64,000 nucleotides of DNA from Candidatus Hydrogenedentota bacterium (lineage in GTDB: Bacteria; UBA8481; J006): NCBI GenBank assembly GCA_003697085.1, contig RFFU01000094.1, positions 21,552 to 85,551 of the forward strand, written 5' to 3'. Under the pieces are notes generated by a model, which saw only the letters and a program-made list of their open reading frames with translations, did no database searches and had not been told where the DNA came from. Each line of letters opens with the position of its first letter. The stretch's first letter is position 1. Below, in pieces: positions 8,540 to 18,441 of the stretch. Both the position numbers and the translations under genes were made by a program.

Positions 8540-9643
8540 TCAGTCGGAGACCTTGAATGTCCGACTGAAATCGCGGTGAAAGAGTTCGTAGGCACCGTGT
8601 ACGACGATCTCATCGGAGGGATCGACGCCGCCAATCACTTCGATGAGATCCCCGTCGGCTTCCCCGAGGGATACGGAAATTTTTTCAAATCCATTCTCGG
8701 TTTTCCGAAAGAGAAAAGGCATGCCCTTCTCGTCTTTTACGATCGCGGTTCTTGGAACGGCCGGAGAATTCTTATGACGTCCAACGATGATCGAACCGGA
8801 GACGAAGGCGCCGGGGGAGAAGAATTTCGAGAGCGAGTCACCATCGATCCAGACCTGCGTCGCACCACCGGCCGAACGGCGAGGAAGGACTCTGATAACC
8901 CGCGCGCTGATTTCAAACGCTTTGCCGGGGACGCGACAGGTCGCCTTCTTTCCAAGGAAAACGTCTCCAGACGGTGAAAATACCGTCGCGAGGATACGAA
9001 TTCCGCGCGAATCAATGATGTCGGCAAGATGGGCCCCTGTGTTCACGAATTGCCCCCGAGAGACGGTTCGACTCGTGAAGATACCTGAGACAGGGGCGGG
9101 GACGGAGGCGGCGTCGTCGAGCAGTGACAATTCCTGCTGCGTCCGAGAGAGTTCCAGCCGCAAGCGATTGAGGTTGTCAAGTGCGGCAAGGGCCTCTCTG
9201 CGCGAGACCAGTTTCTCCTTCAAAGCTTCTCGATATTTCCCCGCATCCGCTTCCGCGATCGAAATCTGCCGCCCAAGGAATTCCTGTTTTTCCTCCAGGA
9301 CCTTCCGTCGGGTGATCAGTTGAGTTCCACCGATGAGAAAGAGCGATTCTCCCGCGCGGACACGCCTTTCATCCGGAACGCGTTGCGCGAGAATCTCGCC
9401 GTCCACCCGCGCCGTTATCTCGATCCGATTGGTCGCCACAACCTTGCCATACCAAGGGATCCGAACGGAAAAATTATGGCGCGAGGGACGCGCCGTTTCG
9501 ATGAGAACGGGGGAATCAAGAGTGACCCGTGATCGAGTGTTGCGACGGGAGTACGCGGCAAAGAAAAGGAGCCCAAGTGCGATGAGAGCGAAGAGCAACA
9601 GAATACCGAGGCGGCGGGAAGATGGTTTTCTCCGATCCTTCAA
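8540..9643 (-). CDS. RND periplasmic adaptor (membrane fusion protein)
   Basis: Links the RND pump to the outer-membrane channel. The 367-residue protein has an N-terminal membrane anchor (about 11-30), the first half of a lipoyl-like beta domain (about 65-105), a helical hairpin (about 110-175), the second lipoyl half with PAPVSGIF, then beta-barrel and membrane-proximal domains. Translation starts at a TTG whose last bases overlap the stop of the upstream gene (TTGA), with GGAG about 10 bases before it. This junction type makes coupled synthesis of channel and adaptor likely. Confidence 0.88.
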   Translation of the reverse strand: MKDRRKPSSRRLGILLLFALIALGLLFFAAYSRRNTRSRVTLDSPVLIETARPSRHNFSVRIPWYGKVVATNRIEITARVDGEILAQRVPDERRVRAGESLFLIGGTQLITRRKVLEEKQEFLGRQISIAEADAGKYREALKEKLVSRREALAALDNLNRLRLELSRTQQELSLLDDAASVPAPVSGIFTSRTVSRGQFVNTGAHLADIIDSRGIRILATVFSPSGDVFLGKKATCRVPGKAFEISARVIRVLPRRSAGGATQVWIDGDSLSKFFSPGAFVSGSIIVGRHKNSPAVPRTAIVKDEKGMPFLFRKTENGFEKISVSLGEADGDLIEVIGGVDPSDEIVVHGAYELFHRDFSRTFKVSD

Positions 9644-11019
9644 CGCTCGTGGCTCCGGTCCGCCGGGATCGTCCCGATCAGTGTTCGTCCTGACGAAATC
9701 TCCAACGCAATGACGAGATCGGCCAAGCGGCCTTGGAGGGAACGCTTTTCCAATTGTTTCTTCAATAGGCGAGAGACCGTCTTGTAGTAATCGAAGATGT
9801 CGGTTCGACCGTCGTCAGCGGCTTTTTTCGCCCAACGTTTCTGAAGCAGGAGGTTATCGATTTCCGTATTCACGGTTTCTATTTTCGCCCGAACGGCGGC
9901 GATTTCATTCAAAATCTTTCCGATCTCGGAGCGCGCATCAAAGAGCCGAGCGTTGTATTCATCGAAGAGTTGTTTTCTGGTGGCTCGTTCCCGGGCGATC
10001 TCACCCTGATTCTGGTTGAAGAGCGGCAGTGTGATTGAAATCTCCGCCCCGTTCGTCTTGACGGAGTCGATATCCCGCGCGGTGAGGAAGCCGATATTAA
10101 TCCTGGGAAACTGCCTCAGGATTGCTCTGCGAACTTTCTCCTCCTGACTTTCATATCCGCGGCGAAGAGCGAGCAGATCGAGGCGCCGTGTTTCGAGATT
10201 TTTTGTCAGTTCGGATTCATCGGGAAGCCCCCTCGGCGGTGCAAAGACAACACCCGTTTCCGGTTTGAGTTTCATTTCAGGGGGGACGCCGAGGGCGCGA
10301 TTGAGCGCGAGGCGTTCCCGTTCGATATGGTATCGATTTTGTTCGAGAGAATCGCGTGCGCGGAGAAGACGATTTCTTTCCGCCGCCAAGGTTGATCTGT
10401 CCGCAAGGCCGAGTTCAACCACCCGCCGTTCCGCCGCGTATTCCTCACGAACGTTCCTTAACAGTTCCTCCCAGAGAGGGCGTTGAGATTGCGAGAGGAC
10501 CAGACGATACAGATGAAGTTTGGCCGCCTCCGCCGTCTGCCATTCACTCCAGGCGATGTCGAGATCAACGGATGCCGCGTGCTTCTTTTCCGAACGGATC
10601 GTCCCGTTGCGGGAAAGAAGCGATGTGATATTCCAATTCACACCGTACGAAACGGCGTTCTCCTTTTCGCCGGCGTTTCGTCCACGCGGCGATTCGAAAC
10701 CGTAGGAGAAGGTCGGGTTGGGAAGGAGGCCGGCCTGAAGAACCTGCGCGGCCGCCCGGCCGCGTTCATCCCGTAGGGCTTTCAAATGAGGATTAACGAT
10801 GACCGCCATTACGGCGGCCTCCTCCGGAGAGAGCCCGTTGCGATAATCGACAATGAGAGGAGGCAAAAGAGGATGACTGATGGAATCGGAAAGAATCCGA
10901 ATCGCTTCGGCGTCCGGCACGAAATCCGTATTCTTCAGAGGAAGTGGATGATAGGAAGCGCAAGCACCGATCAGACAAATGGACAGCAGAGTTGTTCCTT
11001 GTTGAAGAAACCGGAGCAT
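9640..11019 (-). CDS. TolC-family outer-membrane efflux lipoprotein
   Basis: Outer-membrane channel of the efflux system, 459 residues. The N-terminus is a lipoprotein signal with lipobox LIGAC and the lipidated Cys at residue 20, so it belongs to the acylated OprM/CusC-like branch of the TolC family. The rest is rich in long amphipathic helices with the two-fold repeat typical of this family. The ATG at 11019 is preferred because it places the signal peptide at the N-terminus; an upstream in-frame Met would bury it. It is the first gene of the tolC-adaptor-pump operon and is divergent from the methyltransferase gene. Confidence 0.88.
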   Translation of the reverse strand: MLRFLQQGTTLLSICLIGACASYHPLPLKNTDFVPDAEAIRILSDSISHPLLPPLIVDYRNGLSPEEAAVMAVIVNPHLKALRDERGRAAAQVLQAGLLPNPTFSYGFESPRGRNAGEKENAVSYGVNWNITSLLSRNGTIRSEKKHAASVDLDIAWSEWQTAEAAKLHLYRLVLSQSQRPLWEELLRNVREEYAAERRVVELGLADRSTLAAERNRLLRARDSLEQNRYHIERERLALNRALGVPPEMKLKPETGVVFAPPRGLPDESELTKNLETRRLDLLALRRGYESQEEKVRRAILRQFPRINIGFLTARDIDSVKTNGAEISITLPLFNQNQGEIARERATRKQLFDEYNARLFDARSEIGKILNEIAAVRAKIETVNTEIDNLLLQKRWAKKAADDGRTDIFDYYKTVSRLLKKQLEKRSLQGRLADLVIALEISSGRTLIGTIPADRSHER

Positions 11020-11182
11020 AATGATGGCATAATCGGAATCCCGCGGATTGTCCAGCAAAGGAATTGTTCTCCGTGGGAAAGGTACTTGGTGAGCCATCTC
11101 TGTAAAGAACAATTACCAACCGATTCCCACCCGCGAATTTTGCTGCGGAACCCCCAATTTTTTCTCAAAAACGAGGTAAATC

Positions 11183-11200
11183 TGATGTATAATCACATCA
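11183..11200 (+). promoter_or_regulatory. Dyad TGATGT-N6-ACATCA over a consensus -10 box
   Basis: A perfect 6+6 inverted repeat covers TATAAT (11188-11193). It lies in the divergent region between the efflux operon and the methyltransferase gene, the usual place for a local repressor site. No good -35 hexamer is seen for the rightward promoter. No regulator gene is adjacent. Confidence 0.5.
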
Positions 11201-11256
11201 GGCGAGAACGGAGGGAACGCGGGGGCGGGGAGGGAAGAGCAGAAGCGAGAGAGCGG

Positions 11257-11967
11257 ATGTCGGGAACGTCTTCGAACGTGTTGAAAGAAAAGCCTGGTGA
11301 CGTGCGGCAGCGCGCGGAACGGAGAGAATGGCGAAGGGACAAGGAACGACCGTCTTCCCAGAGCAGCCGCCTGGTTGGAATTTTGACGCGTTATCGGGTA
11401 CCGGCCGCGTTTTTTCTGGTCCTTTTTCTTTTCGCGAAAGACCTCCTTTCCGGAACTCGCCCGCTTGATCTCGATGCGTTTGTTACCGGAAAATTTCCGT
11501 GGACGGGAAGTGTGGCGGTTTTGGTGATCCTCAGTGGGATCTTGTTTCGGGCTTGGGCCGCGGGGACGATCGAAAAGAGCCGGAAGGTCTGTCGTAAGGG
11601 ACCCTACGCCGTCGTACGGCATCCGCTTTATCTCGGGTCGCTTCTCATTGCCCTCGGGTTTTGCGCGGCGCTCAACAGTGTCGAGAATATCTTCGCGGTT
11701 TTGCTTTTCGTCGTGGTCTTTTATGTGCCAAAAGTGCGTCAGGAAGAAAAGGAGTTGTTGGAGAAGTTTGGAGAGGATTACGCGCGGTATATGGCCGAAG
11801 TCCCCGCCCTGTTTCCTTATCGAATTCCGAGAAGAATCGCGGGAGAATGGTCTTGGAGACGTTATTGGCGCCATCGGGAATGGCGGCTGGCGGTCACCTC
11901 GATTACGGCGTTGATACTTTTGGAACTGCTCTCGGAACGGGTCATTTCCTTTTCAATGTTTCCCTGA
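11257..11967 (+). CDS. Small membrane methyltransferase (PEMT/ICMT-like)
   Basis: Predicted integral-membrane SAM-dependent methyltransferase of the isoprenylcysteine/phospholipid methyltransferase superfamily. Several hydrophobic helices precede the signature GPYAVVRHPLYLGS (RHPxYxG) and the C-terminal EExLxxxFGxxYxxY region, which bind SAM. I place the start at ATG 11257 (236 residues) because a TATAAT at 11188-11193 would put the transcript start near 11200. An ATG at 11185, with GAGG upstream, would add 24 Arg-rich residues that look non-coding. The final hydrophobic helix after the SAM motifs is an addition. The substrate (lipid, quinone or protein) is unknown. Confidence 0.75.
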   Translation: MSGTSSNVLKEKPGDVRQRAERREWRRDKERPSSQSSRLVGILTRYRVPAAFFLVLFLFAKDLLSGTRPLDLDAFVTGKFPWTGSVAVLVILSGILFRAWAAGTIEKSRKVCRKGPYAVVRHPLYLGSLLIALGFCAALNSVENIFAVLLFVVVFYVPKVRQEEKELLEKFGEDYARYMAEVPALFPYRIPRRIAGEWSWRRYWRHREWRLAVTSITALILLELLSERVISFSMFP

Positions 11968-12244
11968 ATGTCATTAGATCCATCCCGGCTCTTTCTTCCA
12001 CGGGTCCCGTATGGATCGTGTTGTTCCGTCTCTTCGTCGTTATTCGTTTCTCGTTTCTGATTGTTCAGTGTTGAACGACGAACGGTAAACGTTTGTAGAT
12101 GCCGCCTTTCCCTCCCCCTTCCGCGTTTTCGGTGTGTTCGGTGTTTTCCCACTTTCCGAGAATTCAGCGTGTTCAGCGGTTTTGATGTGCGATTTCCGTC
12201 TTTCTCGACTATAATTGCGACGAAAGGAAAGAAAGGCAGAGACG
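11968..12244. other. Intergenic region with text-like short repeats and nadA promoter
   Basis: Contains repeated GTGTTCGGTGTTTTCC-like words (about 12128-12185) of the type seen near 56.4 and 59.1 kb. A TATAAT at 12210-12215 is a good -10 box for nadA, 29 bases before its ATG; no convincing -35 is present. Confidence 0.5.
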
Positions 12245-13225
12245 ATGGGAGTGACATTGGAGGAAAAACTGTCCCGATTGGGAGCCGGACTCTATGATGC
12301 CGAAACGGTGGCGGAACTCGAGAGGGACCTCGAGGAAATACGCCTCCTGAAGAAGAAGCACGGAGCGGTTCTTCTGGCGCACAACTACCAACGGCCGGAG
12401 ATCTTCGAAGTGGCGGATTTCGTGGGAGACTCCCTGGAACTGGCGCGGAAAGCGGCGGAGGTCTCGGCTCCCGTGATCGTCTTCTGTGGAGTCCACTTTA
12501 TGGCCGAAACGGCCAAGATTCTCTGTCCCGAAAGCCGCGTTCTTCTTCCGAACCTGGCGGCGGGCTGCAGTTTGGCGGAGGCGGCGACTGCGGAGGCCGT
12601 GCGCCGAAAAGCAGCCGAACTTCGAAAAGACTATCCCGATCTCGCCGTGGTCTCTTATGTGAACACGACGGCGGAAGTGAAGGCGGTTTCCGATGTCTGT
12701 GTCACATCGGCCAATGCCGTCAAGATTGTCAACGCGCTTCCGAACGAGACGATCCTCTTCCTTCCCGACAGGAATCTCGCGGCTTATGTCGCCAAGAACT
12801 CGAAAAAACGAATTATTCCGTGGGAAGGAGATTGCTACGTTCACCACCAGCTTGCACCGAAGGATATTCTCGAGACGCGGAAGGCCTTTCCGAAGGCGAA
12901 GGTACTCGTTCACCCCGAATGCCGAACCGACGTTCTTGATCTTGCCGACGCCATCCTCTCCACTTCGGGAATGATTCGGTACGCTCAAGAATCCGACGCG
13001 GAAGAATTCATCGTCGTTACCGAATGCGGACTTTCCGACCGCTTGATGATCGAGGTTCCGCACAAGCGCTTCTACAAATCTTGCAATCTTTGCAAATATA
13101 TGAAGATGATTACCGTTCCGGACACGAGAAGAACTCTGGAACGGTTGGCGCCGGAGATCCGACTTTCGAGGGAGGTGATGGACGCGGCGCGAAGAACCAT
13201 AACGCGGATGTTGGAATTGGCTTGA
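12245..13225 (+). CDS. nadA: Quinolinate synthase
   Basis: [4Fe-4S] enzyme that condenses iminoaspartate with dihydroxyacetone phosphate to quinolinate in de novo NAD synthesis. The 326-residue length is typical. The HNYQRPEI region and GDSL (62-65) are present, and the three cluster ligands are likely C108 (AAGCSL), C226 (HPEC) and C283 (CKYM). The ATG at 12245 follows an AAGG-rich site. No nadB or nadC is adjacent; the next gene is an unrelated methyltransferase 37 bases downstream, possibly cotranscribed. Confidence 0.93.
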   Translation: MGVTLEEKLSRLGAGLYDAETVAELERDLEEIRLLKKKHGAVLLAHNYQRPEIFEVADFVGDSLELARKAAEVSAPVIVFCGVHFMAETAKILCPESRVLLPNLAAGCSLAEAATAEAVRRKAAELRKDYPDLAVVSYVNTTAEVKAVSDVCVTSANAVKIVNALPNETILFLPDRNLAAYVAKNSKKRIIPWEGDCYVHHQLAPKDILETRKAFPKAKVLVHPECRTDVLDLADAILSTSGMIRYAQESDAEEFIVVTECGLSDRLMIEVPHKRFYKSCNLCKYMKMITVPDTRRTLERLAPEIRLSREVMDAARRTITRMLELA

Positions 13226-13262
13226 TTGCCGACCGGCGGTTTTGCTCTTCCTTTCCGAGGCC

Positions 13263-14067
13263 ATGAATTCCTTTTCGACCGATTCCTATTGGCGTTCCGT
13301 GCACCGGGAGACCGTCGATGATCTTGCGGCTGTCAATTATCCGTCTCTTCCCGCTGGTTTCAATCGTCTCGTCGATCGCATTTTTCGAGAGGCGATCGAG
13401 GAGGTCCTGCGGGAACTCCCTTCGGGCCGAGCGTTCGAGATCGGATGCGGACGCGGGCGATGGATGCGGTTGCTGCGGGGGCGAGGGTGGGTCGCGCATG
13501 GCTGCGATATTGCTCTGTCCGCCCGTCCCTCGGTCGTCGCTTCCGAGCTCGCCGTGCCGATTCGAAGCCGTTCGTGTAATCTCGTGCTCGCCATTACCGT
13601 GTTGCAACATATTCGGGAGAAGGAATTCGTGCTCGATGAAATTTTCCGTATTCTCGAACCGGGCGGGCACGTTCTCCTGGTCGAGATTCTGGAGCGTCCG
13701 GGGGGTCACCTGGCAGGCGCATATGTTTCCTGAACGGTTGGAGTGGTGGCGTGAGCAATTGCGCCGGAGCGGATTCGTGATCGTGAAGGAAAGGCCGGTG
13801 GAGTATCTCCCTGTGCTGCGTGCCGTGGAATGGGCGAAAGGGATCGAAAAACGATTGCGGGGGAAAGGGAAAAATGACTCATCGTTGCCGAGAACGGCGG
13901 AACGGGAGCGCGTGTCTCCGCAAGGTGTTCCAAAGAAGCAGCCGATGTGGAAGAATCTCTTCTGGGAAGTCTTGACGCCGATCTCAAGCCTTTTGGAGAA
14001 ACCTGCTGGATTTCTTCCGTTTTTCAAGGCCAGTCACCGCCTCTTCCTTCTTGAAAAGAGGAACTGA
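13263..14067 (+). pseudogene. Class I SAM methyltransferase, interrupted by a frameshift
   Basis: The first frame (13263-13733) encodes motif I FEIGCGRGRW, an acidic strand-2 residue, and the LVLAITVLQHI / LEPGGHVLL region of a Rossmann methyltransferase, then ends abruptly. The next frame (to 14067) continues sensibly with WQAHMFPERLEWWREQL and a C-terminal FLLEKRN, as expected for the remainder of the same protein. The switch falls at a run of six G near 13697-13702; five G would restore one frame of about 267 residues. This is a sequencing indel, a real pseudogene or phase-variable slippage. The substrate is unknown. Confidence 0.7.
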
Positions 14068-14548
14068 TTTTTTTCGAAAGATAAGAGCCTGGTGTTTCGA
14101 AGGAGATAAGAGACTTGTGGAGAAACGAATGGAAAGACGGGAAAGCGGGAAAAAGAGTGACGAATCAGGTGAAGTTATAAACCGGGATCATGCAACTTTA
14201 TCCGAAACAAGATTTGCTACGGGGACGCAGAGATCACGGAGAATGGAAAGTGGAGAATGAAAAGTGGAGAAGAAGAAGTCCGGCCGAGCGAGAAGGTCCG
14301 CTTAACCGTTTTGTATATCTCTCGCCCCGTCGGAGCCCTTCTTTTCGGGATGTCGTTTTTTTCGAAAACGACATTCGCCATTCCCTTTTTCCATTTTTTC
14401 TCTGTGCCTCCTCGGTATGTCCTCCGTGATCTCTGTTGATTTGAGAAGAGCAACCGCTTCTTCCCAAAATGTCAAAAAGTAAACCCCTGGGGCAAATCGC
14501 TGGGGCAAATCGGGGCTGGGGCAAATCGGGCGCAAATCGCGAATCGAG
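14068..14548. other. Gene-free gap with simple and tandem repeats
   Basis: About 480 bases with no supported gene. The left part is purine-rich, the middle has text-like CCTCCGTGATCTCTG words, and the right end holds a short tandem array (14487-14539) just after the lpxA stop. Confidence 0.6.
14487..14539. repeat. Tandem CTGGGGCAAATCG array
   Basis: Three copies of CTGGGGCAAATCG at 14487, 14500 and 14516, and a fourth partial CGCAAATCG at 14531-14539. The repeat is too short and has no spacers, so it is not a CRISPR array. It lies downstream of the lipid A operon. Confidence 0.8.
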
Positions 14549-15382
14549 TTATCGGAGAATTCCCCGTTCGGACTTCCTCAGAAATTCCAGGATCAATCGA
14601 ATCTCCTGAATATTGCGGCATTCCGAAGCGATTCTTTTAACAGCAGCGTGGATGGTTAGTTTTCCTCGGAAAAGAATCCGCAAGGCCTTGGAGATTTCTT
14701 CGACGACCTCTTCGGAGAAACCGCGTCGTTTCAAACCGATGGAATTGGCCCCGAGAAAAAGGGGAGGAATTCCCGCGATGCGCGCGAAGGGAACGACATC
14801 CTGGCTTATGCGTGTCTGACCTCCGATGAAGGCGTACGGTCCGATTCTCACGAATTGGTGGACGGGCGTCAACCCCCCGACCGCGGCGCAATCCCCTATC
14901 GTGACGTGCCCGGCCAGCGTGGCCGCATTGGCTAAAATCACCTCGTTACCAAGATGACAGTCATGCGCGACATGGGAGTAGGCCATAAAAAGGCATCCGT
15001 TTCCAATCGACGTCTTGCCGCCTCCTCCAACGGTCCCTCGATTGATTGTGACGCATTCTCGGAAGATGTTTCTCGAACCGACGACCAGAAGAGTTTCTTC
15101 CCCGCGGTATTTGAGGTCCTGCGGCCGCGATCCCACGACACTTCCTGGAAAGAAATGATTCTCGTCGCCGATTTCCGAGGGACCTTCGATCGTGACGTGG
15201 TTTCGGAGTAGACATCGGGCCCCCAGGCGCACCTTCGGGCCGATGACGCAGTACGGCCCGACAATGGTTCCCGAACCGATGACGGCTTCGGCATCGACCA
15301 CGGCGGTCGGGTGAATCTCCGCCCCTCCGTCGATACCGGAACCGGTGTGTCCGGTTGAATTCGCGGAGACGGGCGAAGTCAC
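14549..15382 (-). CDS. lpxA: Acyl-ACP--UDP-N-acetylglucosamine O-acyltransferase
   Basis: First committed acylation in lipid A synthesis, in the cytoplasm. The 277-residue protein is a left-handed parallel beta-helix made of hexapeptide repeats from about residue 20 to 200, followed by a helical C-terminal domain. The catalytic base should be H137 in YSHVAHDC. A GTG start at 15382 lies two bases after the lpxC-fabZ stop, so the gene is coupled to the upstream reading frame. It is the last gene of skp-lpxD-lpxC/fabZ-lpxA. The N-terminus is 15-20 residues longer than in E. coli. Confidence 0.93.
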   Translation of the reverse strand: MTSPVSANSTGHTGSGIDGGAEIHPTAVVDAEAVIGSGTIVGPYCVIGPKVRLGARCLLRNHVTIEGPSEIGDENHFFPGSVVGSRPQDLKYRGEETLLVVGSRNIFRECVTINRGTVGGGGKTSIGNGCLFMAYSHVAHDCHLGNEVILANAATLAGHVTIGDCAAVGGLTPVHQFVRIGPYAFIGGQTRISQDVVPFARIAGIPPLFLGANSIGLKRRGFSEEVVEEISKALRILFRGKLTIHAAVKRIASECRNIQEIRLILEFLRKSERGILR

Positions 15383-15384
15383 GT

Positions 15385-16689
15385 TCAGCCCTCCTCCGGA
15401 ATCGAGAATTTCAGATCGGCCTCCGCCACCAGGGTTCCTTCCACGTAGGCTTCGCCGCGCATCAGTCCCGTCCTCGATCGAATCTTGACGGCTTCCACCT
15501 CGAAGATGACCTGATCGCCGGGAACGACGGGTTTGCGGAACTTGACGTTGTCCAGCCCCATAAAGAAGACGAGGCGACCGGGCATATTCGAGCCGGAGAG
15601 CAGCATCACTCCCCCGACCTGAGCCATCGCCTCGATCAAGAGAACCCCGGGCATAATCGGATACTGCGGAAAATGCCCCTGGAAAAAGTGTTCATTACCG
15701 GTGACGTTTTTAAGACCGACGATCTTCTTCCCCGGCTCGATGGAAAGGATGCGGTCCACGAGAAGGAAGGGATAACGATGCGGAAGGATCCGTTTGATGG
15801 CCTCGATGTCGAGCTGTTCATTCGTGACGGAAAGGGAACGGTGGTAATGAGCGACGGTTTTTTGCTTCAACTCGTCGAGTTTTCGGGCCATGCGGACGTT
15901 GAGCGCGTGGCCGCCACGGATAACGATCACGTGTCCCTTCACTTGGCAGCCGAGAAACATCAGGTCGCCGATGAGATCGAGGATTTTGTGTCGTACGGGT
16001 TCATCGGGGTAACGCAAGCGACACTGTGGAAGAACGCCCTTCTCATCGAAGACGATGGCGTTTTCGAGGGATCCGCCCTTGATCAACCCGGCGCCGCGCA
16101 GTTCCTCCACCTCGTCCTTCGTGCAAAAGGTTCGCGCCCCCGCCAGCTCCTTCTCGAAACTCTCTGCGGTCACCGATAGGGAATAGAACTGAGAATGAAT
16201 GCCGGATTCCGGATAGTGAATCGTGTAGGAAACGCGAAAATCGGTGGAAGGGAGAATGATGATCTGCTTGTCGTTATCTTCGAGCCAGACGGGTTCCCTG
16301 ACTCGAAAGATCCGCCGCGGAGATTTGAGGGATTTGATACCGACCTTTCTTATCTCCTCGACGAACGGAGCGGCGCTGCCGTCGAGGATCGGTACTTCGG
16401 GTCCGTTGATGTCGATGATCGCGTTGTCGATGCCGAGTCCGCCGAGTGCGGAAAGGATATGTTCGACGGTGTGAACGGTGACTTCGCCGCGCCCCAGAGT
16501 CGTTTCTCGTTCGGTGCCGATGAGGTAATCGAGACGGACCGGGATCTCGGGGGATTCCGCGAGATCGGTTCGGACGAAGATGATTCCTCGGTCGGCTTCG
16601 GCGGGCCGGATCCGCATCCGCACGTCGACGCCCGTATGTAATCCGGCTCCTTCAAATGTGATCGCTCTTCCCAGAGTAGCCTGGTTCAC
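15385..16689 (-). CDS. lpxC/fabZ: LpxC-FabZ fusion: UDP-3-O-acyl-GlcNAc deacetylase / 3-hydroxyacyl-ACP dehydratase
   Basis: Bifunctional protein of 434 residues. Residues 1-280 are LpxC, the zinc deacetylase that commits to lipid A: zinc ligands H77 (HTVEH), H234 and D238 (HKILD) and general acid H261 (RGGH) are all present. Residues 290-434 are FabZ, the hotdog dehydratase of fatty-acid elongation, with catalytic H339 (GHFP) and E353. The same fusion is known from Bacteroidetes and some other phyla. It places the two enzymes that compete for the hydroxyacyl-ACP pool on one chain. The start overlaps the lpxD stop by ATGA. Confidence 0.95.
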   Translation of the reverse strand: MNQATLGRAITFEGAGLHTGVDVRMRIRPAEADRGIIFVRTDLAESPEIPVRLDYLIGTERETTLGRGEVTVHTVEHILSALGGLGIDNAIIDINGPEVPILDGSAAPFVEEIRKVGIKSLKSPRRIFRVREPVWLEDNDKQIIILPSTDFRVSYTIHYPESGIHSQFYSLSVTAESFEKELAGARTFCTKDEVEELRGAGLIKGGSLENAIVFDEKGVLPQCRLRYPDEPVRHKILDLIGDLMFLGCQVKGHVIVIRGGHALNVRMARKLDELKQKTVAHYHRSLSVTNEQLDIEAIKRILPHRYPFLLVDRILSIEPGKKIVGLKNVTGNEHFFQGHFPQYPIMPGVLLIEAMAQVGGVMLLSGSNMPGRLVFFMGLDNVKFRKPVVPGDQVIFEVEAVKIRSRTGLMRGEAYVEGTLVAEADLKFSIPEEG

Positions 16690-17744
16690 ATCGGTCCTCC
16701 TTCCAATTTGTCGATCCTACGGGCCAGGCGCTGGACCGCCGTTGTGAGCTGCCCGACCTTTCTAACGAGTTCGGGAAGGCGCGGCAGGCTGACCACGATC
16801 TTCTTCTCTTCGTTGTGCGGTTTGGCGGGGAAACCCGAGACGTGCATATGACCGGGAAGAGACTTCGTGACGCCGGATTTCGCCGCCACGACGGTGCCGG
16901 GGCCGATGGTCAAATGCCCCGCCACTCCCGCTTGACCGGCAAATACTACGTGGTCTCCTACGCGAACGGAACCTGAAATTCCCACCTGTGCGACAATCAG
17001 ACAGTCCGAGCCTATGACGACGTTGTGAGCGATGTGTACCAGATTATCGATCTTCGTTCCGGAGCCGATCACGGTCTGTCCCGAAGCCGCTCGGTCGATC
17101 GTGCAGTTCGCGCCGATCTCGACGTTGTCTTCAACCACAACAGTCCCGATCTGAGGAATCTTGTAATGCTTCCCCTTGTCCTCGACGAAACCGAATCCGT
17201 CCGAGCCGATGACGGTTCCGGCGTGGATGACACAGTGACTGCCGATCGTCACGCCATCTTCGAGGGAAACATTGGAATGGATATGGGTATGATCGCCGAT
17301 CGAGACATCCCGGCCCACGATCACACCGGGAAAAAGGACGGAGCAATCTCCAATGCGAGCGTTTTCACCGATGACAACGTTGGCCCCGACGGCGATCTCC
17401 CTTCCCAAAATCGCGGTTTCGTGAATGACGGCCGTGGTGTGGATCCCGGGTTCAAAACGGCGTTGAGGCGCATAGAGGGATGCAATGCGGGCGAAAGCAA
17501 AGCGGGGATTCTCCACTTGCAACAACGGAAGTTCGGATTCCGTGATGTGAGGAGGAACAATGATGCAGGAGGCCTCCGTGGCGGCGGCGTTCTGGAGGTA
17601 CTTTTCCTCCACCGCGAATGTGATGTCTCCTCGCCGGGCGTTCTCGATCGCCGAAACCCCGGTGATGATCGTTTCTGGATCTCCCACGATCCGGCCGCCG
17701 ACGAACTCAGCCAGCTCCGCCAAACTGCGTCGCTCGCGATTCAT
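16686..17744 (-). CDS. lpxD: UDP-3-O-acylglucosamine N-acyltransferase
   Basis: Adds the second hydroxyacyl chain to UDP-3-O-acyl-GlcN in lipid A synthesis. The 352-residue protein has an N-terminal uridine-binding domain (about 1-100), a hexapeptide left-handed beta-helix (about 105-300) and a C-terminal helix. The catalytic His is H237 or H240 in VHIAHN. It starts at ATG 17744 and its stop overlaps lpxC-fabZ by ATGA. The upstream neighbour is skp, about 65 bases away, the order seen in many diderms. Confidence 0.94.
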   Translation of the reverse strand: MNRERRSLAELAEFVGGRIVGDPETIITGVSAIENARRGDITFAVEEKYLQNAAATEASCIIVPPHITESELPLLQVENPRFAFARIASLYAPQRRFEPGIHTTAVIHETAILGREIAVGANVVIGENARIGDCSVLFPGVIVGRDVSIGDHTHIHSNVSLEDGVTIGSHCVIHAGTVIGSDGFGFVEDKGKHYKIPQIGTVVVEDNVEIGANCTIDRAASGQTVIGSGTKIDNLVHIAHNVVIGSDCLIVAQVGISGSVRVGDHVVFAGQAGVAGHLTIGPGTVVAAKSGVTKSLPGHMHVSGFPAKPHNEEKKIVVSLPRLPELVRKVGQLTTAVQRLARRIDKLEGGPM

Positions 17745-17808
17745 CGTTCCGCGCCCGAAACCCGACGAAGATTCCGGCGTATCACGCCGTCGGTCTCCTC
17801 TTCCGCGT

Positions 17809-18441
17809 TCAGCGGAAGGGCCAGTGTCCCGAGCCGACCGCCGGTTGGGAAGCCGAGGGAAAGGCCGTGGGAGCCACTGACGGAGCGTTTCCGGAGGAAA
17901 CAGAGGTCCCCTTGGCGGGATGACGACGGTTCAATTCCGCAACCACCTCGTTCGTGATTTCCAAGGCCTCGGAAGAAAAGATCAACATTCCCTTTTCCAA
18001 AACCAGATCGAGTTTCCGCTCTTTGGCTATCGACGCGACCACATCCTCGATCTCTGCTCGAATCTGAACCTGGAGACTGTCGAGTTCGTTTCGGAACTGG
18101 ATGTTGGTTCTGGTCACGAATTCCCGCAAGTCCTGGTCTCGGGCCTGAATCTCCTCCCGCTTCTTCTTCAGTTCTTCGTCGCTGGCCGTCGCACGGACCT
18201 TCTCGAGCGAGTCGATTAAGGCCAGGACTTCCTTCTCCTCGCTGTCCACGACCGACTGCAGCTGGGCCTTTTTGTCCTCCAGCGCCTTGACGGCCGCACG
18301 GTAACGATTGTATTGCTGGCCCACCGTTTGCAGATCCACGACGCCGATCCGTAAATTTCCCTCGTCCGCGCCTACCGGAGAGACGAACCCCGCCACCAGC
18401 GCGATGCCGAGAAGAAAGACCGAAATACGAATGATTTTCAC
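17809..18441 (-). CDS. skp: OmpH/Skp-family periplasmic chaperone
   Basis: Holdase that delivers outer-membrane proteins through the periplasm. A cleavable signal peptide covers about residues 1-25 (ending near VGA). A long coiled-coil hairpin with many Lys, Glu and Gln follows (about 45-130), then a C-terminal strand region and a Pro/Ser-rich tail of about 40 residues that is longer than in E. coli Skp. It starts with GTG at 18441 behind a strong AGGAGG. It opens the lipid A operon; no bamA precedes it here, unlike the usual bamA-skp-lpxD order. Confidence 0.85.
   Translation of the reverse strand: MKIIRISVFLLGIALVAGFVSPVGADEGNLRIGVVDLQTVGQQYNRYRAAVKALEDKKAQLQSVVDSEEKEVLALIDSLEKVRATASDEELKKKREEIQARDQDLREFVTRTNIQFRNELDSLQVQIRAEIEDVVASIAKERKLDLVLEKGMLIFSSEALEITNEVVAELNRRHPAKGTSVSSGNAPSVAPTAFPSASQPAVGSGHWPFR

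Noticed and set aside
14487..14539. Possible CRISPR array
   Set aside because: Repeat of about 13 bases, copies nearly adjacent, no unique spacers and no cas genes.
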